NCBI GenBank assembly: GCA_036785325.1
Contig: JAXIVH010000002.1
Span: forward strand, 10,372,786 to 10,436,785
Direction of reading: 5' to 3'
Length of the DNA stretch: 64,000 bases
Source: Urophycis tenuis
Lineage: Eukaryota > Chordata > Actinopteri > Gadiformes > Phycidae
This document shows, one piece after another, positions 43,267 to 53,696 of the stretch (positions are counted from its first letter, which is position 1; each line of letters opens with the position of its first letter). Position numbers and translations under genes: made by a program. A model generated the notes under the pieces. It had not been told where the DNA came from and did not search any database. It worked only from the letters and a program-made list of their open reading frames with translations.

Positions 43267-44196
43267 TGTGAAAAGCGAGGGTCTCGTTTTTCCAGAGCCT
43301 ACCGTTATTTCCCAACAGCGTCACACTACAGCGTCACACTAGCCACACTACATTTCCCATCATGCAATACATATCAGGTAAGCTAACGGCTACAAACAAC
43401 CACAACACACATCGGTTCAGTTAACAACATTTATTTATCAACAACACAGCGAACAGTGAGGTACCCACTGGTTCCGCTACACATTTTCACTCCGTCAACA
43501 ATAAATACGCTACGTTACCACACACCACACTCACTAGCCGACTGCCAAACTTCAGGTCCGTCCGCAAACTGGTCCGGGTGGAAACGCGTGCCACATTGGC
43601 GCCAGGTCCTTATTGCCTGTCCCGGGACAGTGTAATTGGGTTGGCTGACGGCGGGGGTGGTTAGTTGGCGGGAATACTGGTGTGTATTATTCTGATTACG
43701 TATGTGATGTATTTAAAGAGTATGTTTGAGTGGGGAAATGTTTATGTGGAAATGTGTGCATTATGGGGTATGTTGTGATATGGAATCTGTGTGTTCTATC
43801 CATTAGGATGATTGGGCATTGAGAGGGGTTACCTCTCCTAGTGGACTCTCCCAATTAGTAGCTCATTGGGAGGGTTATTTAAGCTATTGGGGAGACCAAG
43901 TACGAGAGTTGGGGGGGTAGACAGTGTGGGTTACGTCAGCTTGCTGAGAGGCTGTGGTTTTGACTGTCTGCCCGAAAACGAGTGGTAGCGCCTATGATTG
44001 GCCGGTTTTGATTTCTTTTTATGTTGCAGTATTTTGTTTTCCTTTTTGTTTCCACGGTAGCACTGTAAATAAACCTACACAATCTTTGCACGTAAATTCG
44101 CTGAGTGGCCTCCTGCTTTCTACACTTCCGAAAAACTCCTTGGTGGCGTCCCATCCCGTATGTGAGGCGGAGGTGCTAGACACCTTCTCGTCCACA
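43267..44196 (+). repeat. Gmr1-like 5' LTR
   Basis: 930 bp, TGTGAAAAGCGAGG to CTCGTCCACA. It carries a TATA-like TATTTAAG at 43876-43883 and AATAAA at 44068-44073, a plausible U3-R arrangement. Confidence 0.94.
43876..44073 (+). promoter_or_regulatory. Gmr1-like LTR promoter and polyadenylation signals
   Basis: TATTTAAG (43876-43883) with AATAAA about 190 bases downstream (44068-44073). The same pair recurs in the 3' LTR at 49410-49417 and 49602-49607. Start and cleavage sites are inferred. Confidence 0.55.
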
Positions 44197-44198
44197 GT

Positions 44199-44216
44199 TG
44201 GTGGCAGTGGTGGGAT
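44199..44216 (+). promoter_or_regulatory. Gmr1-like primer binding site (tRNA-Leu)
   Basis: Two bases after the LTR the sequence reads TGGTGGCAGTGGTGGGAT. Its complement ends CTGCCACCA and matches, with one mismatch, the 3' end I recall for vertebrate tRNA-Leu(AAG) plus CCA. Confidence 0.7.
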
Positions 44217-44277
44217 CGTGGCGCCCTCCAAGAGCACAACGAACAATCCAGGAAGACGGGAGCAGATCCGCCAGAGG

Positions 44278-47200
44278 ATGTCCATCCGACATCTACCCAG
44301 GGGCAAGCGGCAGCTAGAGGAGGAAGAACGCGAAAAAGAGGATGAAGCCCAGGGAGGTGAGCCAGCGCCGGATGATGCAGCTGAGGACCCTGGGACGATG
44401 AACCTGGCATCCCTCTGCAGCCTGCTTCAGAAGACCCTCAAGGGCCAAGAGCGTGAGGCCTACAAGCAGGAGCAAAGATGGCGTAGCGTTCAGGTGCAGC
44501 TGAACAATGTGCGAGAGGACCTGGAGGAAGAGAAAAGGCGTGGCGGTGAGGGACGTCATCCAGGGGGTGATGGCGCTCGACTTCGAGGGGAACCACCAAC
44601 ACCAGCAGCACTGCCGGATCCGGGGCCTGGACCAGCAGTCCCACCTGACCAGGCAGCACCGTCTCCAGCCGCCTGGAGCAGAGCGGCCGTGCCAAAGCTG
44701 GAGGAGGGAGATGACATTGAACAGTATCTCACCACCTTCGAGAGACTGGCAGTGGCCTATCGGTGGCCAAGAGAGGATTGGGCTGTGTACCTTGTACCGT
44801 ATCTGACAGGACGGGCCCGCGCTGCATACGTGGCGATGGATATCCTGGAGGCCATGGAGTACAGCAAGGTGAGGGAAGCCATTCTCTCAAAATACGAGAT
44901 CAACGAAGAGATCTACAGACAGCGATTCCGTGATCCAGACGTCCGACCAGGAGAGACGCCGAAAGAACTGTATAACCGCCTGAAAGACTGCTATAAGAGG
45001 TGGATAAAGCCAGACGGGAAGACTGTTGAGGTCATCGGAGAGCTCCTCATCCTGGAGCAGTACCTGCAAACCCTGGCTCCTGATGTGCGGGTGTGGGTGA
45101 AGGAGCATAACCCGACGACTGGCCAGCAGGCTGCCGAGTTGGTTGAGGCGTTCCTTGCAGCACGCCCGGGAGCCAAGACGTTCAGGATCCAGAGCTTCAA
45201 CCGATCACCAGCCGGGGGTAAGTCTGGGGGATTCGGTTTGGGAGTTGGTCCTAGGGGCTTTGGCCAGAGTAGGATGCCGAACACACAGCCACACCCAACC
45301 AATAATTCACGGCCTACACCACCATACAATTCACCCCCTAGCTCACAGCCTAGACAGGCCCCAGCCCACACAGCCACAAAGAGCAGGGTGAATTTCATAT
45401 GTTACCACTGTAATCACGCAGGTCACATAAGCAGAGAGTGTCCCATCAAAAAGGCCAAAGAGATGGGCATGTGTAGTGTACGTAGACCGGGTAGTACATC
45501 GGAGATGGGGGTCGGTAAAGTTCAGACTGTTCCGGTGCAGGTCAATGGCAAGGCTACGGTTGCCCTCCTAGATACAGGTAGCACACAGACCCTAGTTCAG
45601 CCCCATCTGATAGACGGGTCAGAGAAGCTGGGGGAAAGGCATATCAGGGTGTGTTGTGTTAATGGGGATGAGCATGTCTATCCTGTGGCAAAGATATGCC
45701 TGGTGGTTAGAGGGCGGACCTTTTGGCTATCTGCGGGGGTGGTTGAAGGATTGAGTCAGCCAGTAGTAATGGGACAGGATGTATTCATACTACCTGAACT
45801 AGTTCAGTGTACCAAGCCAGTTAGCATGGTGGCGACTCGGTCTCAAGCGAAGGCTAAAGCTGATGCTACTAGGTCACTGCTAGAGATAATGCCCTTTAGT
45901 CAACAGGACATCAGCTCACCTGAGCATGTAAAAATTAAAAAGAGCCGCAAAGAGAGAAGGAGAGAGAAAGTGCAGGGCACAGTGCAGAAGCTGGGAGACC
46001 AGATGCCAGTTCCTGATGTGCCGCGAGAAGCATTGTGGGAGATTCCCGGTAATTTTAGTGAACTGCAGAAGGAGGATCCATCTTTAGAGGTGAGTTTTGG
46101 CAAAGTCACTGAGATAGATGGGCAGAAGACGGGTGTAGCTGCAGCCTTATCGGGAGAGCACTATTTTATCCGGGAGGGCCTATTGTATCATCAACCTGAA
46201 GGGGGCCGCAATGAGCAGTTAATTCTCCCAAAGTGCCTTAGAGAGAAGGTGTTGGCATTGGGCCATGATATCCCTTGGGCAGGGCATCTCGGCAATGCTA
46301 AGACTTTGGAGAGAATAGCTGCACGTTTTCACTGGCCAGGGTTGTACACTGATGTCCAAACGTACTGTAAGTCATGTCCCACCTGTCAACTTACCAGTAG
46401 CCACAGAGTCAGACCTTCCCCTCTGCATCCACTCCCCATCATTGGTGTCCCTTTTCACCGAATAGCTATGGACATAGTGGGGCCCTTAGAAAGAACACGG
46501 TCGGGTCACAGATTCATTCTGGTTATTTGTGATTATGCGACCCGATACCCAGAAGCCTTTCCGCTGCGCAAAATCACAGCTAGCACTATTGCACGGGCAT
46601 TACTTCAGCTGATATCTAGGGTAGGCATACCACACGAAATCCTCACAGACCAGGGAACTGCCTTCCTTTCCAAGACGCTTAAACAAGTGTATAGTTTGTT
46701 GGGGATAAGTGGGATAAGGACCACTCCCTACCACCCTCAGACTGATGGGCTGGTAGAGAGGTATAACCGAACATTGAAAAGCATGATTCGGAAGTTTGTT
46801 GCTAACAACGGCAAAGACTGGGACCAGTGGCTGCCTTATCTCCTCTTTGCCTACAGGGAGGTGCCGCAGGCGTCCACAGGGTTCTCGCCCTTTGAACTCT
46901 TATATGGACGTCAAGTCAGAGGCCCTCTGGATCTGCTGCGGGAGGCCTGGGGGAATCCCAGGCCCGCGGAGAGTCACAACATACTCGCCTACGTCCTGAA
47001 GATGCGGGACAAACTGCAGGAGATGGCTAGCCTGGTGGAAGACAACATGCGGCAGGCCCAACAGACCCAAGCCCGGTGGTACGACCAGTCAGCGAGGCAG
47101 AGGAGCTTCAAGCCAGGACAGCAGGTTCTCTTGCTGTTACCGACGACGGAGAGCAAGCTTCTGGCCCGTTGGCAGGGGCCGTACCAGATTACTCGTCAGC

Positions 47201-48876
47201 TGGGGCCGGTGACCTACGAGCTGGAGATGCCCGGGAGGCGTAAGACCAGGCAGGTCTTCCACATCAACCTCCTCAAGGAGTGGCATGAGCGGGAGTTGCC
47301 ACTCAGTCACCAGCTGATGGTGCAATCTGTGGGGGAGGACGAGGATGCACCCGAGCAGTTCTTTCCTGTGCAGGTCCCCATCACTGAGCCGGACCTCTCT
47401 CACCTGACTGCGCAGCAGGCGCAGGAGCTACGGGCCATCGTCCCGGAGGGGTTGTTCTCAGAGCAGCCGGGGCGCACATCAGTGGTGGAGCATGACTTCC
47501 ACCTTAAAGACTCCAAGCCGGTGAGACAAAGAATGTACCGGATCCCCGAGCGCTTGTTGCCTGCACTCCAGGAGGAGTTGGAGGCGATGAAGCAGCTGGG
47601 GGTCATTGAGCGGTCCTGCAGTGGCTGGAGCAGCCCTGTGGTTCTCGTTCCTAAGAAAGATGGAAGCCTCCGCTTCTGCATTGATTTCAGGCAGCTGAAC
47701 GCCCAGTCCAACTTTGATGCCTATCCAATGCCGAGGTTGGAGGACCTCATCGAGCGTCTTGGACAGGCGCGATTCATCACCACGCTTGACCTCTGCAAGG
47801 GGTATTGGCAGGTTCCGTTGGCTGAAAGAGTGAAGCCATACACTGCCTTCCGTACCCCTCAAGGTTTGTACCAGTTCACCGTCATGCCTTTCGGCCTGCA
47901 GGGGGCGCCTGCATGCTTCCAGAGGCTGATTGACAGTGTGCTGGACGGCACAGACACCTTTGCAGCGGCGTATCTGGACGACGTGGTCATCTACAGCGCC
48001 ACCTGGGGGGAGCACCTGCAGCATCTGGGAGAGGTGCTGCGTCGCATCCATGAAGCTGGGCTGACGATCCAGCCAAAGAAATGTGCCCTGGCTCAGTCGG
48101 AGGTCAGGTACCTCGGGCACATCATCGGTGGCGGGGTGATTAAGCCTCAAAAGGACAAGTTGGAGTCGATCCGGGACTGTCCGCGACCCCAGACCAAGAA
48201 GGGCGTACGGTCTTTTTTGGGGCTCGCTGGATGGTACCGGAGATTCATCCCGAACTTTGCTACCCGTGCAGCGCCTCTCACTGATCTGACCCGGAAGTCG
48301 GGGTCCACAAGGGTCAAGTGGGAGGAGGTGCATGAGGGTGCTTTTCAGGACCTGAGAGCAGCATTGGTCTGTGAACCGGTGTTGCAGAGTCCGGACTTTG
48401 AGAGACAGTTCACGGTGCAGACAGATGCATCTGGAGTGGGACTCGGGGCCGTTCTTCTCCAGGGGGAGGCCGAAGAGCAGAAGCCGGTGGCTTACATTAG
48501 CCGTAAGCTCTTTCCCCGTGAAACCAGGTACTCTGTGGTGGAGCTTGAGTGTCTGGCAGTGAAGTGGGCTCTAGAGACTTTGAAATATTACCTGTTGGGA
48601 AGAGACTTTGTACTTGAAACTGATCATAAGGCATTGCAATGGTTGGGGACAATGAAAGACACTAATGCACGTATTACCCGGTGGTTTTTGTCTTTGCAAC
48701 CCTTTAAGTTTCAGATCAAGTACAGGGCGGGGAAGCTGAACCCGGTGGCAGACTTCCTGTCTCGTCACCCCAGTGACGAGCCTTCAGAGGGGGGAGGAAA
48801 TGTGAAAAGCGAGGGTCTCGTTTTTCCAGAGCCTACCGTTATTTCCCAACAGCGTCACACTACAGCGTCACACTAG
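44278..48876 (+). CDS. Gmr1-like Gag-protease-integrase-RT-RNase H polyprotein
   Basis: 1532 residues from ATG 44278 (the frame is open further upstream, into the LTR, but this is the first ATG after the primer site). Gag: charged N-terminus (1-90), then a capsid with a SCAN-like segment at about 205-296 (YRQRFRDPDVRPGETPKELY ... LLILEQYLQTL ... WVKEHNPTTG). CCHC at 375-388. Protease DTG 432-434. Integrase H663, H670, C700, C703, then D732, D791, E827 (35 between the last two), GPY module about 964-982. RT D1171 and YLDD 1232-1235. RNase H D1383, E1422, D1449. All catalytic residues are present, no stop. The frame runs through the polypurine tract and ends 76 bases inside the 3' LTR. Confidence 0.95.
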   Translation: MSIRHLPRGKRQLEEEEREKEDEAQGGEPAPDDAAEDPGTMNLASLCSLLQKTLKGQEREAYKQEQRWRSVQVQLNNVREDLEEEKRRGGEGRHPGGDGARLRGEPPTPAALPDPGPGPAVPPDQAAPSPAAWSRAAVPKLEEGDDIEQYLTTFERLAVAYRWPREDWAVYLVPYLTGRARAAYVAMDILEAMEYSKVREAILSKYEINEEIYRQRFRDPDVRPGETPKELYNRLKDCYKRWIKPDGKTVEVIGELLILEQYLQTLAPDVRVWVKEHNPTTGQQAAELVEAFLAARPGAKTFRIQSFNRSPAGGKSGGFGLGVGPRGFGQSRMPNTQPHPTNNSRPTPPYNSPPSSQPRQAPAHTATKSRVNFICYHCNHAGHISRECPIKKAKEMGMCSVRRPGSTSEMGVGKVQTVPVQVNGKATVALLDTGSTQTLVQPHLIDGSEKLGERHIRVCCVNGDEHVYPVAKICLVVRGRTFWLSAGVVEGLSQPVVMGQDVFILPELVQCTKPVSMVATRSQAKAKADATRSLLEIMPFSQQDISSPEHVKIKKSRKERRREKVQGTVQKLGDQMPVPDVPREALWEIPGNFSELQKEDPSLEVSFGKVTEIDGQKTGVAAALSGEHYFIREGLLYHQPEGGRNEQLILPKCLREKVLALGHDIPWAGHLGNAKTLERIAARFHWPGLYTDVQTYCKSCPTCQLTSSHRVRPSPLHPLPIIGVPFHRIAMDIVGPLERTRSGHRFILVICDYATRYPEAFPLRKITASTIARALLQLISRVGIPHEILTDQGTAFLSKTLKQVYSLLGISGIRTTPYHPQTDGLVERYNRTLKSMIRKFVANNGKDWDQWLPYLLFAYREVPQASTGFSPFELLYGRQVRGPLDLLREAWGNPRPAESHNILAYVLKMRDKLQEMASLVEDNMRQAQQTQARWYDQSARQRSFKPGQQVLLLLPTTESKLLARWQGPYQITRQLGPVTYELEMPGRRKTRQVFHINLLKEWHERELPLSHQLMVQSVGEDEDAPEQFFPVQVPITEPDLSHLTAQQAQELRAIVPEGLFSEQPGRTSVVEHDFHLKDSKPVRQRMYRIPERLLPALQEELEAMKQLGVIERSCSGWSSPVVLVPKKDGSLRFCIDFRQLNAQSNFDAYPMPRLEDLIERLGQARFITTLDLCKGYWQVPLAERVKPYTAFRTPQGLYQFTVMPFGLQGAPACFQRLIDSVLDGTDTFAAAYLDDVVIYSATWGEHLQHLGEVLRRIHEAGLTIQPKKCALAQSEVRYLGHIIGGGVIKPQKDKLESIRDCPRPQTKKGVRSFLGLAGWYRRFIPNFATRAAPLTDLTRKSGSTRVKWEEVHEGAFQDLRAALVCEPVLQSPDFERQFTVQTDASGVGLGAVLLQGEAEEQKPVAYISRKLFPRETRYSVVELECLAVKWALETLKYYLLGRDFVLETDHKALQWLGTMKDTNARITRWFLSLQPFKFQIKYRAGKLNPVADFLSRHPSDEPSEGGGNVKSEGLVFPEPTVISQQRHTTASH
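48786..48800 (+). promoter_or_regulatory. Gmr1-like polypurine tract, inside the ORF
   Basis: AGAGGGGGGAGGAAA directly precedes the 3' LTR and is translated as EGGGN within the polyprotein tail. Confidence 0.75.
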
Positions 48877-49730
48877 CCACACTACATTTCCCATCATGCA
48901 ATACATATCAGGTAAGCTAACGGCTACAAACAACCACAACACACATCGGTTCAGTTAACAACATTTATTTATCAACAACACAGCGAACAGTGAGGTACCC
49001 ACTGGTTCCGCTACACATTTTCACTCCGTCAACAATAAATACGCTACGTTACCACACACCACACTCACTAGCCGACTGCCAAACTTCAGGTCCGTCCGCA
49101 AACTGGTCCGGGTGGAAACGCGTGCCACATTGGCGCCAGGTCCTTATTGCCTGTCCCGGGACAGTGTAATTGGGTTGGCTGACGGCGGGGGTGGTTAGTT
49201 GGCGGGAATACTGGTGTGTATTATTCTGATTACGTATGTGATGTATTTAAAGAGTATGTTTGAGTGGGGAAATGTTTATGTGGAAATGTGTGCATTATGG
49301 GGTATGTTGTGATATGGAATCTGTGTGTTCTATCCATTAGGATGATTGGGCATTGAGAGGGGTTACCTCTCCTAGTGGACTCTCCCAATTAGTAGCTCAT
49401 TGGGAGGGTTATTTAAGCTATTGGGGAGACCAAGTACGAGAGTTGGGGGGGTAGACAGTGTGGGTTACGTCAGCTTGCTGAGAGGCTGTGGTTTTGACTG
49501 TCTGCCCGAAAACGAGTGGTAGCGCCTATGATTGGCCGGTTTTGATTTCTTTTTATGTTGCAGTATTTTGTTTTCCTTTTTGTTTCCACGGTAGCACTGT
49601 AAATAAACCTACACAATCTTTGCACGTAAATTCGCTGAGTGGCCTCCTGCTTTCTACACTTCCGAAAAACTCCTTGGTGGCGTCCCATCCCGTATGTGAG
49701 GCGGAGGTGCTAGACACCTTCTCGTCCACA
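48801..49730 (+). repeat. Gmr1-like 3' LTR
   Basis: 930 bp. Same length as the 5' LTR and no difference noticed on reading both. Followed by the duplication AGGAA, after which the Gypsy-C integrase frame resumes. Confidence 0.94.
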
Positions 49731-51180
49731 AGGAAATTCTACTGCACAGAAGGTCAAGTGTTCTACCCCCAGATCGTGTTGCCCCGCCTGTACCATGCCT
49801 CCGTGTTGGAACAGATGCATGACGGTCCAGTGGGTGGTCACTTTGGGGTGGAGAGAACCCTTGCACGCCTTAAGACCAGGTACTTCTGGTGTAATATGAA
49901 AGATGATGTCACACTCTGGTGCCGCACCTGCACAAGCTGCGATTCAAAGGCTCGCCCGAAGAGAACCCCTCAGGCTGCTATGGGTACAGTGCGGGTTGGT
50001 GCTCCCATGGAGCGGATAGCGGTCGATTTGATGGGACCTCTGAATGAAACAGAGAGGTGTAACCGCTACATACTTGTAGTACAAGACTACTTCAGCAAAT
50101 GGGTGGAGGCCTCCCCTGTCCCCAACAAGCAGGCAGTGACGGTGGCCGAAAAGATAACCTCCGAGTGGGTGTGTAGATTTGGAGCCCCTCAGTGCCTGCA
50201 CAGTGACCAGGGCACCAACTTTGAATCAGCCGTGTTCCAGGAGATGTGCGCACTACTGGGAATTGACAAGACACGAACAACACCGTTTTATCCTCAGTCT
50301 GATGGCCAAGTGGAGCGCTTTAATGCCAACCTGCAGAAAATATTAGCCACCACTGCTGAGCGCTGCCACTGGGACTGGGATGTCATGATTCCATATGCAG
50401 TGATGGCTTATCGAGCAACCAAACACAGTTCCACAGGCCTGACACCCAACATGATGCTCTTTGGAAGAGAGATAACAGAGCCAATTGACCTGGTTGCTGG
50501 TCTGCCCCCAGATACTGACACCTCGAACACACCTCCACAGTATGTCCAGTAGCTCAGAGAAATATTGGAGCTGTCACACCAGCTGGCACGGGAAGTGTTG
50601 GGAAAATCTGTTGAACGGGCCAAACGACAGTATGACAAAAACATCTGTCACGTGCAACACAAAGTTTGTGATGCAGTCTGGTACCTGATAAAAGGGACAA
50701 AGAGGGTGAAAGACAAGGTACGGAAATTCTTACTTTCCTACGAGGGCCCTTATTTCGTCGTGGGACAGCTGGACGACTTGGTCTACCGGATCAAAAAGAG
50801 CCCGAGAGCAAAGACCAAAGTAGTCCACCATGACAGGCTCAAGCCCTATCAATCCAGGGCCCCACTAGACACTACTTGGGTCCTCCAAGATGCCAGCACC
50901 TGGGCACCAGTGGAGGTGTTCACCAGAATCCAGCTCCCTGACTCCAGACATCGACAGTTGCAACCTGGGCAACGCTTCATCAGACACCGAGGATGGAGCC
51001 TTGGAGGCCCTTTCGGGTCTCTACTCCTCATCTCCAGACCAGCCCAGCTGCAGCCAGCTCCCTGTTCTTCCTGCTCAGCCCCAACTGGATGGGGCTGGCA
51101 CCCAGTTGGGTGCCGGGGGACAGGATCATCGTCCTCTGTTGAACTCTATGCCTCTCTAGAGACCCCAGAAGGGTTGCCGA
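49731..51180 (+). pseudogene. Gypsy-C integrase
   Basis: Reading from the right flank of the Gmr1-like element: FYCTEGQVFYPQIVLP, an HHCC finger (HDGPVGGHFG ... CRTCTSC), catalytic D in VDLMGPL, D in SDQGTNF, E in QVERFNA, then AYRATKHSSTGLTPNMMLFG. It hits a stop at 50552. The C-terminal module (YEGPYFVVGQLDDLVYRI) continues in another frame from 50565 to about 50870, then a hydrophilic tail. The open frame starting at 49488 inside the LTR is not the gene start. Confidence 0.87.
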
Positions 51181-51860
51181 CCACCAGACATGTTTGGTGA
51201 CTGGGTAAGTCATTAAGGACAGAGGACAGAGAAGAACTTATCTTGACCTGAGGTAGGGTGTAGCCGGATCGCTGCCCTCCTCAGAGAAAAAAAAAGGTTC
51301 CATAAATGTTTGAAGCTGTAACTGTGCTATAAAGTTTGTATATTTTTGCATACCTTTATGGGCCTATTTAGTAGTTAGCAGACTAAGTTGAGTGACCTGG
51401 ACACTGTTTAGTTGCAAATCTTGGTTTTAACATCCTGCACCTTTAAGTTAACTTGAATATACAGTAGAAATGTAAACAAGAAAAAAAAAAGAGAATTTCG
51501 GTTGTTTATGTGTAATTAAGGTGTAACAGCTAATTTACTTCACTTGTGCCTGAAAGTAAAAGAAGACCCATTTTGCAGTAGATAGTTTAATGGACGATGT
51601 CTCTTCCTTTTAGTATGTATGGACTGTGAATGTTATTTGCTGCTGGGTTACGGCCCTATGGGAAGGATATGCAGCATGCTTCCATGGACGTTATATCATC
51701 ATTGTCCTTTACCTGAAGTTGTTTGGCCACAAGAGGAAGGCTCATTCAAAGACTGTGGGAAACAAGGGTTGCTATGGGAAATGTTTGAATTGATAATGTT
51801 TCATGTTTCTTTTCCTTAATTGTAACATGCTGGAGTGATGTTAAAGTGTGAATCATCATC
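51181..51860. other. Gypsy-C 3' non-coding interior
   Basis: No conserved coding region (no env seen). It runs to the polypurine tract. Confidence 0.5.
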
Positions 51861-51874
51861 CAGAGTGGGGGTAG

Positions 51875-52198
51875 TGTCACCGGCCAGCCCTGTCCCTTTA
51901 AGACCGTGGCCCGGCGTGGGTGTGACGTAGTGGTGCAGGTATGTAAACAGATAGTGAAGATTAAGAACGACTCGCGGAGTGATAGAGACACGAGGAGAGA
52001 GCTGGGTGCTGTTAATGCTAATTTTATAGTCCGCAGCAGTGTCCAGAGTTTGACCAGGCCCAGTATTGTGTGTTCTGTCTTTGGATAAACTGAGGAATTA
52101 AATGTGCGGTTTTGCACGAACAGTTCAATCTCGTCCTTCTTCCTTCCCACACTTTAGCCTGGACTCCAAGACGCTAGTTACCAGCAACGAGCCAAACA
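51875..52198 (+). repeat. Gypsy-C 3' LTR (right edge approximate)
   Basis: It begins TGTCACCGGCC right after CAGAGTGGGGGTAG. The end at GAGCCAAACA (52198) is chosen for a CA terminus. No second copy exists in the window to confirm it. Confidence 0.55.
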
Positions 52199-52998
52199 TT
52201 ATAACCAGCTCCCAACTACGGTTCGGACAGAGAGAGGGTTAAAAAGGTAACATGTGTAATATTGTACTAAATCAGCAATTGCAATTTTTCACTGGCTGTC
52301 GTGTCCTGCTTTCAGTGATCTGCTCCAGCCTGCTATTTTCCGACATTACCCAGAATGATTTTACTACTCCCCTTTCAACATAAGGAGGCAACCTTCTGTA
52401 AATGGTACATTTATAAATTGAATAAATTCATTCAATATATTACAAAGACATGCATAACGTGATTTATTATTTTAACAACCGGCAAAGCTAGCCTGGTAAT
52501 GCTAACTTTAGCTTAGCCAGTGGTGCAATGTAGCACACTCAATTGCATATTTTCAATGCTCAAATTTTATCCTGTACCCTCACTTTCGAAGAAGTCCAAA
52601 GCCGAAAAAAAGAAACCAAGTTCTACATTGTCTACAACTCACAGAGTTGTAGACAATACTTTTGTGTACTTTTGTGAAATCTTTGGTCTGCAGCTATAGC
52701 TGAGGCTAGATAATTTATTATTATTTACTAAAAAAAAAGGCAAATCCAATGAATCTGCCCCGAATTCCCAATCCTGCTTGTTCCCCGTAATCATTGTTTG
52801 TTTGGAAAATAAAGACACTTTATTTTCACACATGCTTGGTTTTGTGTTGCAATTGGGTCCAGCAACAGTACTGGTTCAGGCCCATATGTCGAAACCTTGA
52901 TTCATCAGCCATATCTGGGCTTCCACTGCCAGAACAGACCAAACTGGCTTGGTGAACAGTGACTACCAGGCCATTCCTCTCTGAACAACTAAACTAGG
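52199..52998. other. Unassigned spacer with perfect hairpin
   Basis: A/T-rich, no supported gene. It contains the 14-bp-stem hairpin at 52627-52657. Confidence 0.4.
52627..52657. repeat. Perfect hairpin, 14-bp stem and 3-nt loop
   Basis: ATTGTCTACAACTC, loop ACA, then GAGTTGTAGACAAT. No A-rich or T-run context that would make it a bacterial-type terminator. Function unknown. Confidence 0.75.
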
Positions 52999-53398
52999 TG
53001 TAGCGACTCCAAAAACCAGCCTTGTCGCTTGAGAGGAAAGGTGAGGGTCCTGTACCTGTATGACGCGCTGCCCTTTGTTGAATGAAGCACACTGCAGGTC
53101 TGAATGATCTTTGTGGTGGTTTTAATTAAAGATTCTTGCAAGCTACAACACAGCGGATCCAAGTGCACAATAACGTAGTGTAGTGAAGCGCAGCAAAGCG
53201 TAACAAAGCGAAGCGAAGCAGTCAACAAAAAATTACGGCTACCCCGCTCTCCTCTCTCCTGCTGACTGCTGGTAAGCGTGCCTCTTACCAGGAACCGGCA
53301 TTCACCCTGTGCGTCATGTGACCCACGCTCCTAACTATTACCACGGCAACCGGAACACCACGTGACACAAACACATTAACGACATTATGGCTCCCACA
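52999..53398 (-). repeat. BEL-2 3' LTR
   Basis: 400 bp with TG/CA ends: TGTAGCGACTCC on the left and GGCTCCCACA on the right (plus strand). Defined by its ends, the adjoining polypurine tract and the similarity of that junction to BEL-1. Confidence 0.75.
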
Positions 53399-53696
53399 CA
53401 CCAGCCCCTTAATTAATTACTCAATAATTACCATTATCAAGTTAAATAAACAGGAGACATAAACACAGCAGCAATAACAAACAACAATTCTACAAATTTG
53501 AGTCCATCAATAATAATAATCCACACTGAAATCTTCTTTCTTCATGTTTCAAGTCATGAGCCAAAGTCAAGTAAAGTCAAACATGTCAAAACGAGTTCAC
53601 AGTCAAATGTGAGTTAAAAAAAAAAAAAAAAAGTAATCCATAAATCGAATTCTGAAGGGGTCCACAGGATCCAAAGTCTCTACTGAGGCCAGTTCG
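53399..53696 (-). other. BEL-2 3' untranslated interior
   Basis: A/T-rich spacer between integrase stop and 3' LTR, with an A run at 53617-53632. Nothing else seen. Confidence 0.5.

Larger units (their letters stand above)
43267..49730 (+). mobile_element. Gmr1-like LTR retrotransposon, complete, copia-like domain order
   Basis: 6464 bp with 930-bp LTRs at 43267-44196 and 48801-49730. I see no difference between the LTRs. Flanked by AGGAA at 43262-43266 and 49731-49735. One long ORF (44278-48876) encodes Gag, zinc knuckle, protease, integrase, RT, RNase H in that order. Integrase before RT is the Ty1/copia order, while the sequences are Ty3/gypsy-like; this combination defines the Gmr1 group described from deuterostomes (named from cod). 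A leucine-tRNA-type primer site and a polypurine tract are in place. It looks structurally complete and recently inserted. Confidence 0.94.
41220..52198 (+). mobile_element. Degraded Ty3/Gypsy element (Gypsy-C), split by Gmr1-like element
   Basis: Plus-strand pol relic. RT is at 41434-42240, RNase H at 42240-42760, a linker to 43266, then (after the Gmr1-like insertion) integrase at 49731-50552 and its C-terminus at 50565-51180. A polypurine tract CAGAGTGGGGGTAG (51861-51874) and a 3' LTR (51875 to about 52198) follow. Gag, protease and 5' LTR are missing; coding similarity starts near 41220 beside an unrelated repeat. Frameshifts near 42240, 42755 and 50553 make it inactive. Confidence 0.87.

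Noticed and set aside
43954..44277. Extension of the Gmr1-like ORF into the 5' LTR
   Set aside because: This stretch lies upstream of and across the primer site and part of it is LTR. The ATG at 44278 is the first sensible start in the genomic RNA interior.
47479..48333. 284-codon antisense frame
   Set aside because: It is the shadow of the Gmr1-like RT/RNase H coding strand; no homology of its own.
49488..49730. Start of the open frame leading into the Gypsy-C integrase
   Set aside because: It is Gmr1-like LTR sequence that happens to stay open into Gypsy-C; not a gene fusion.
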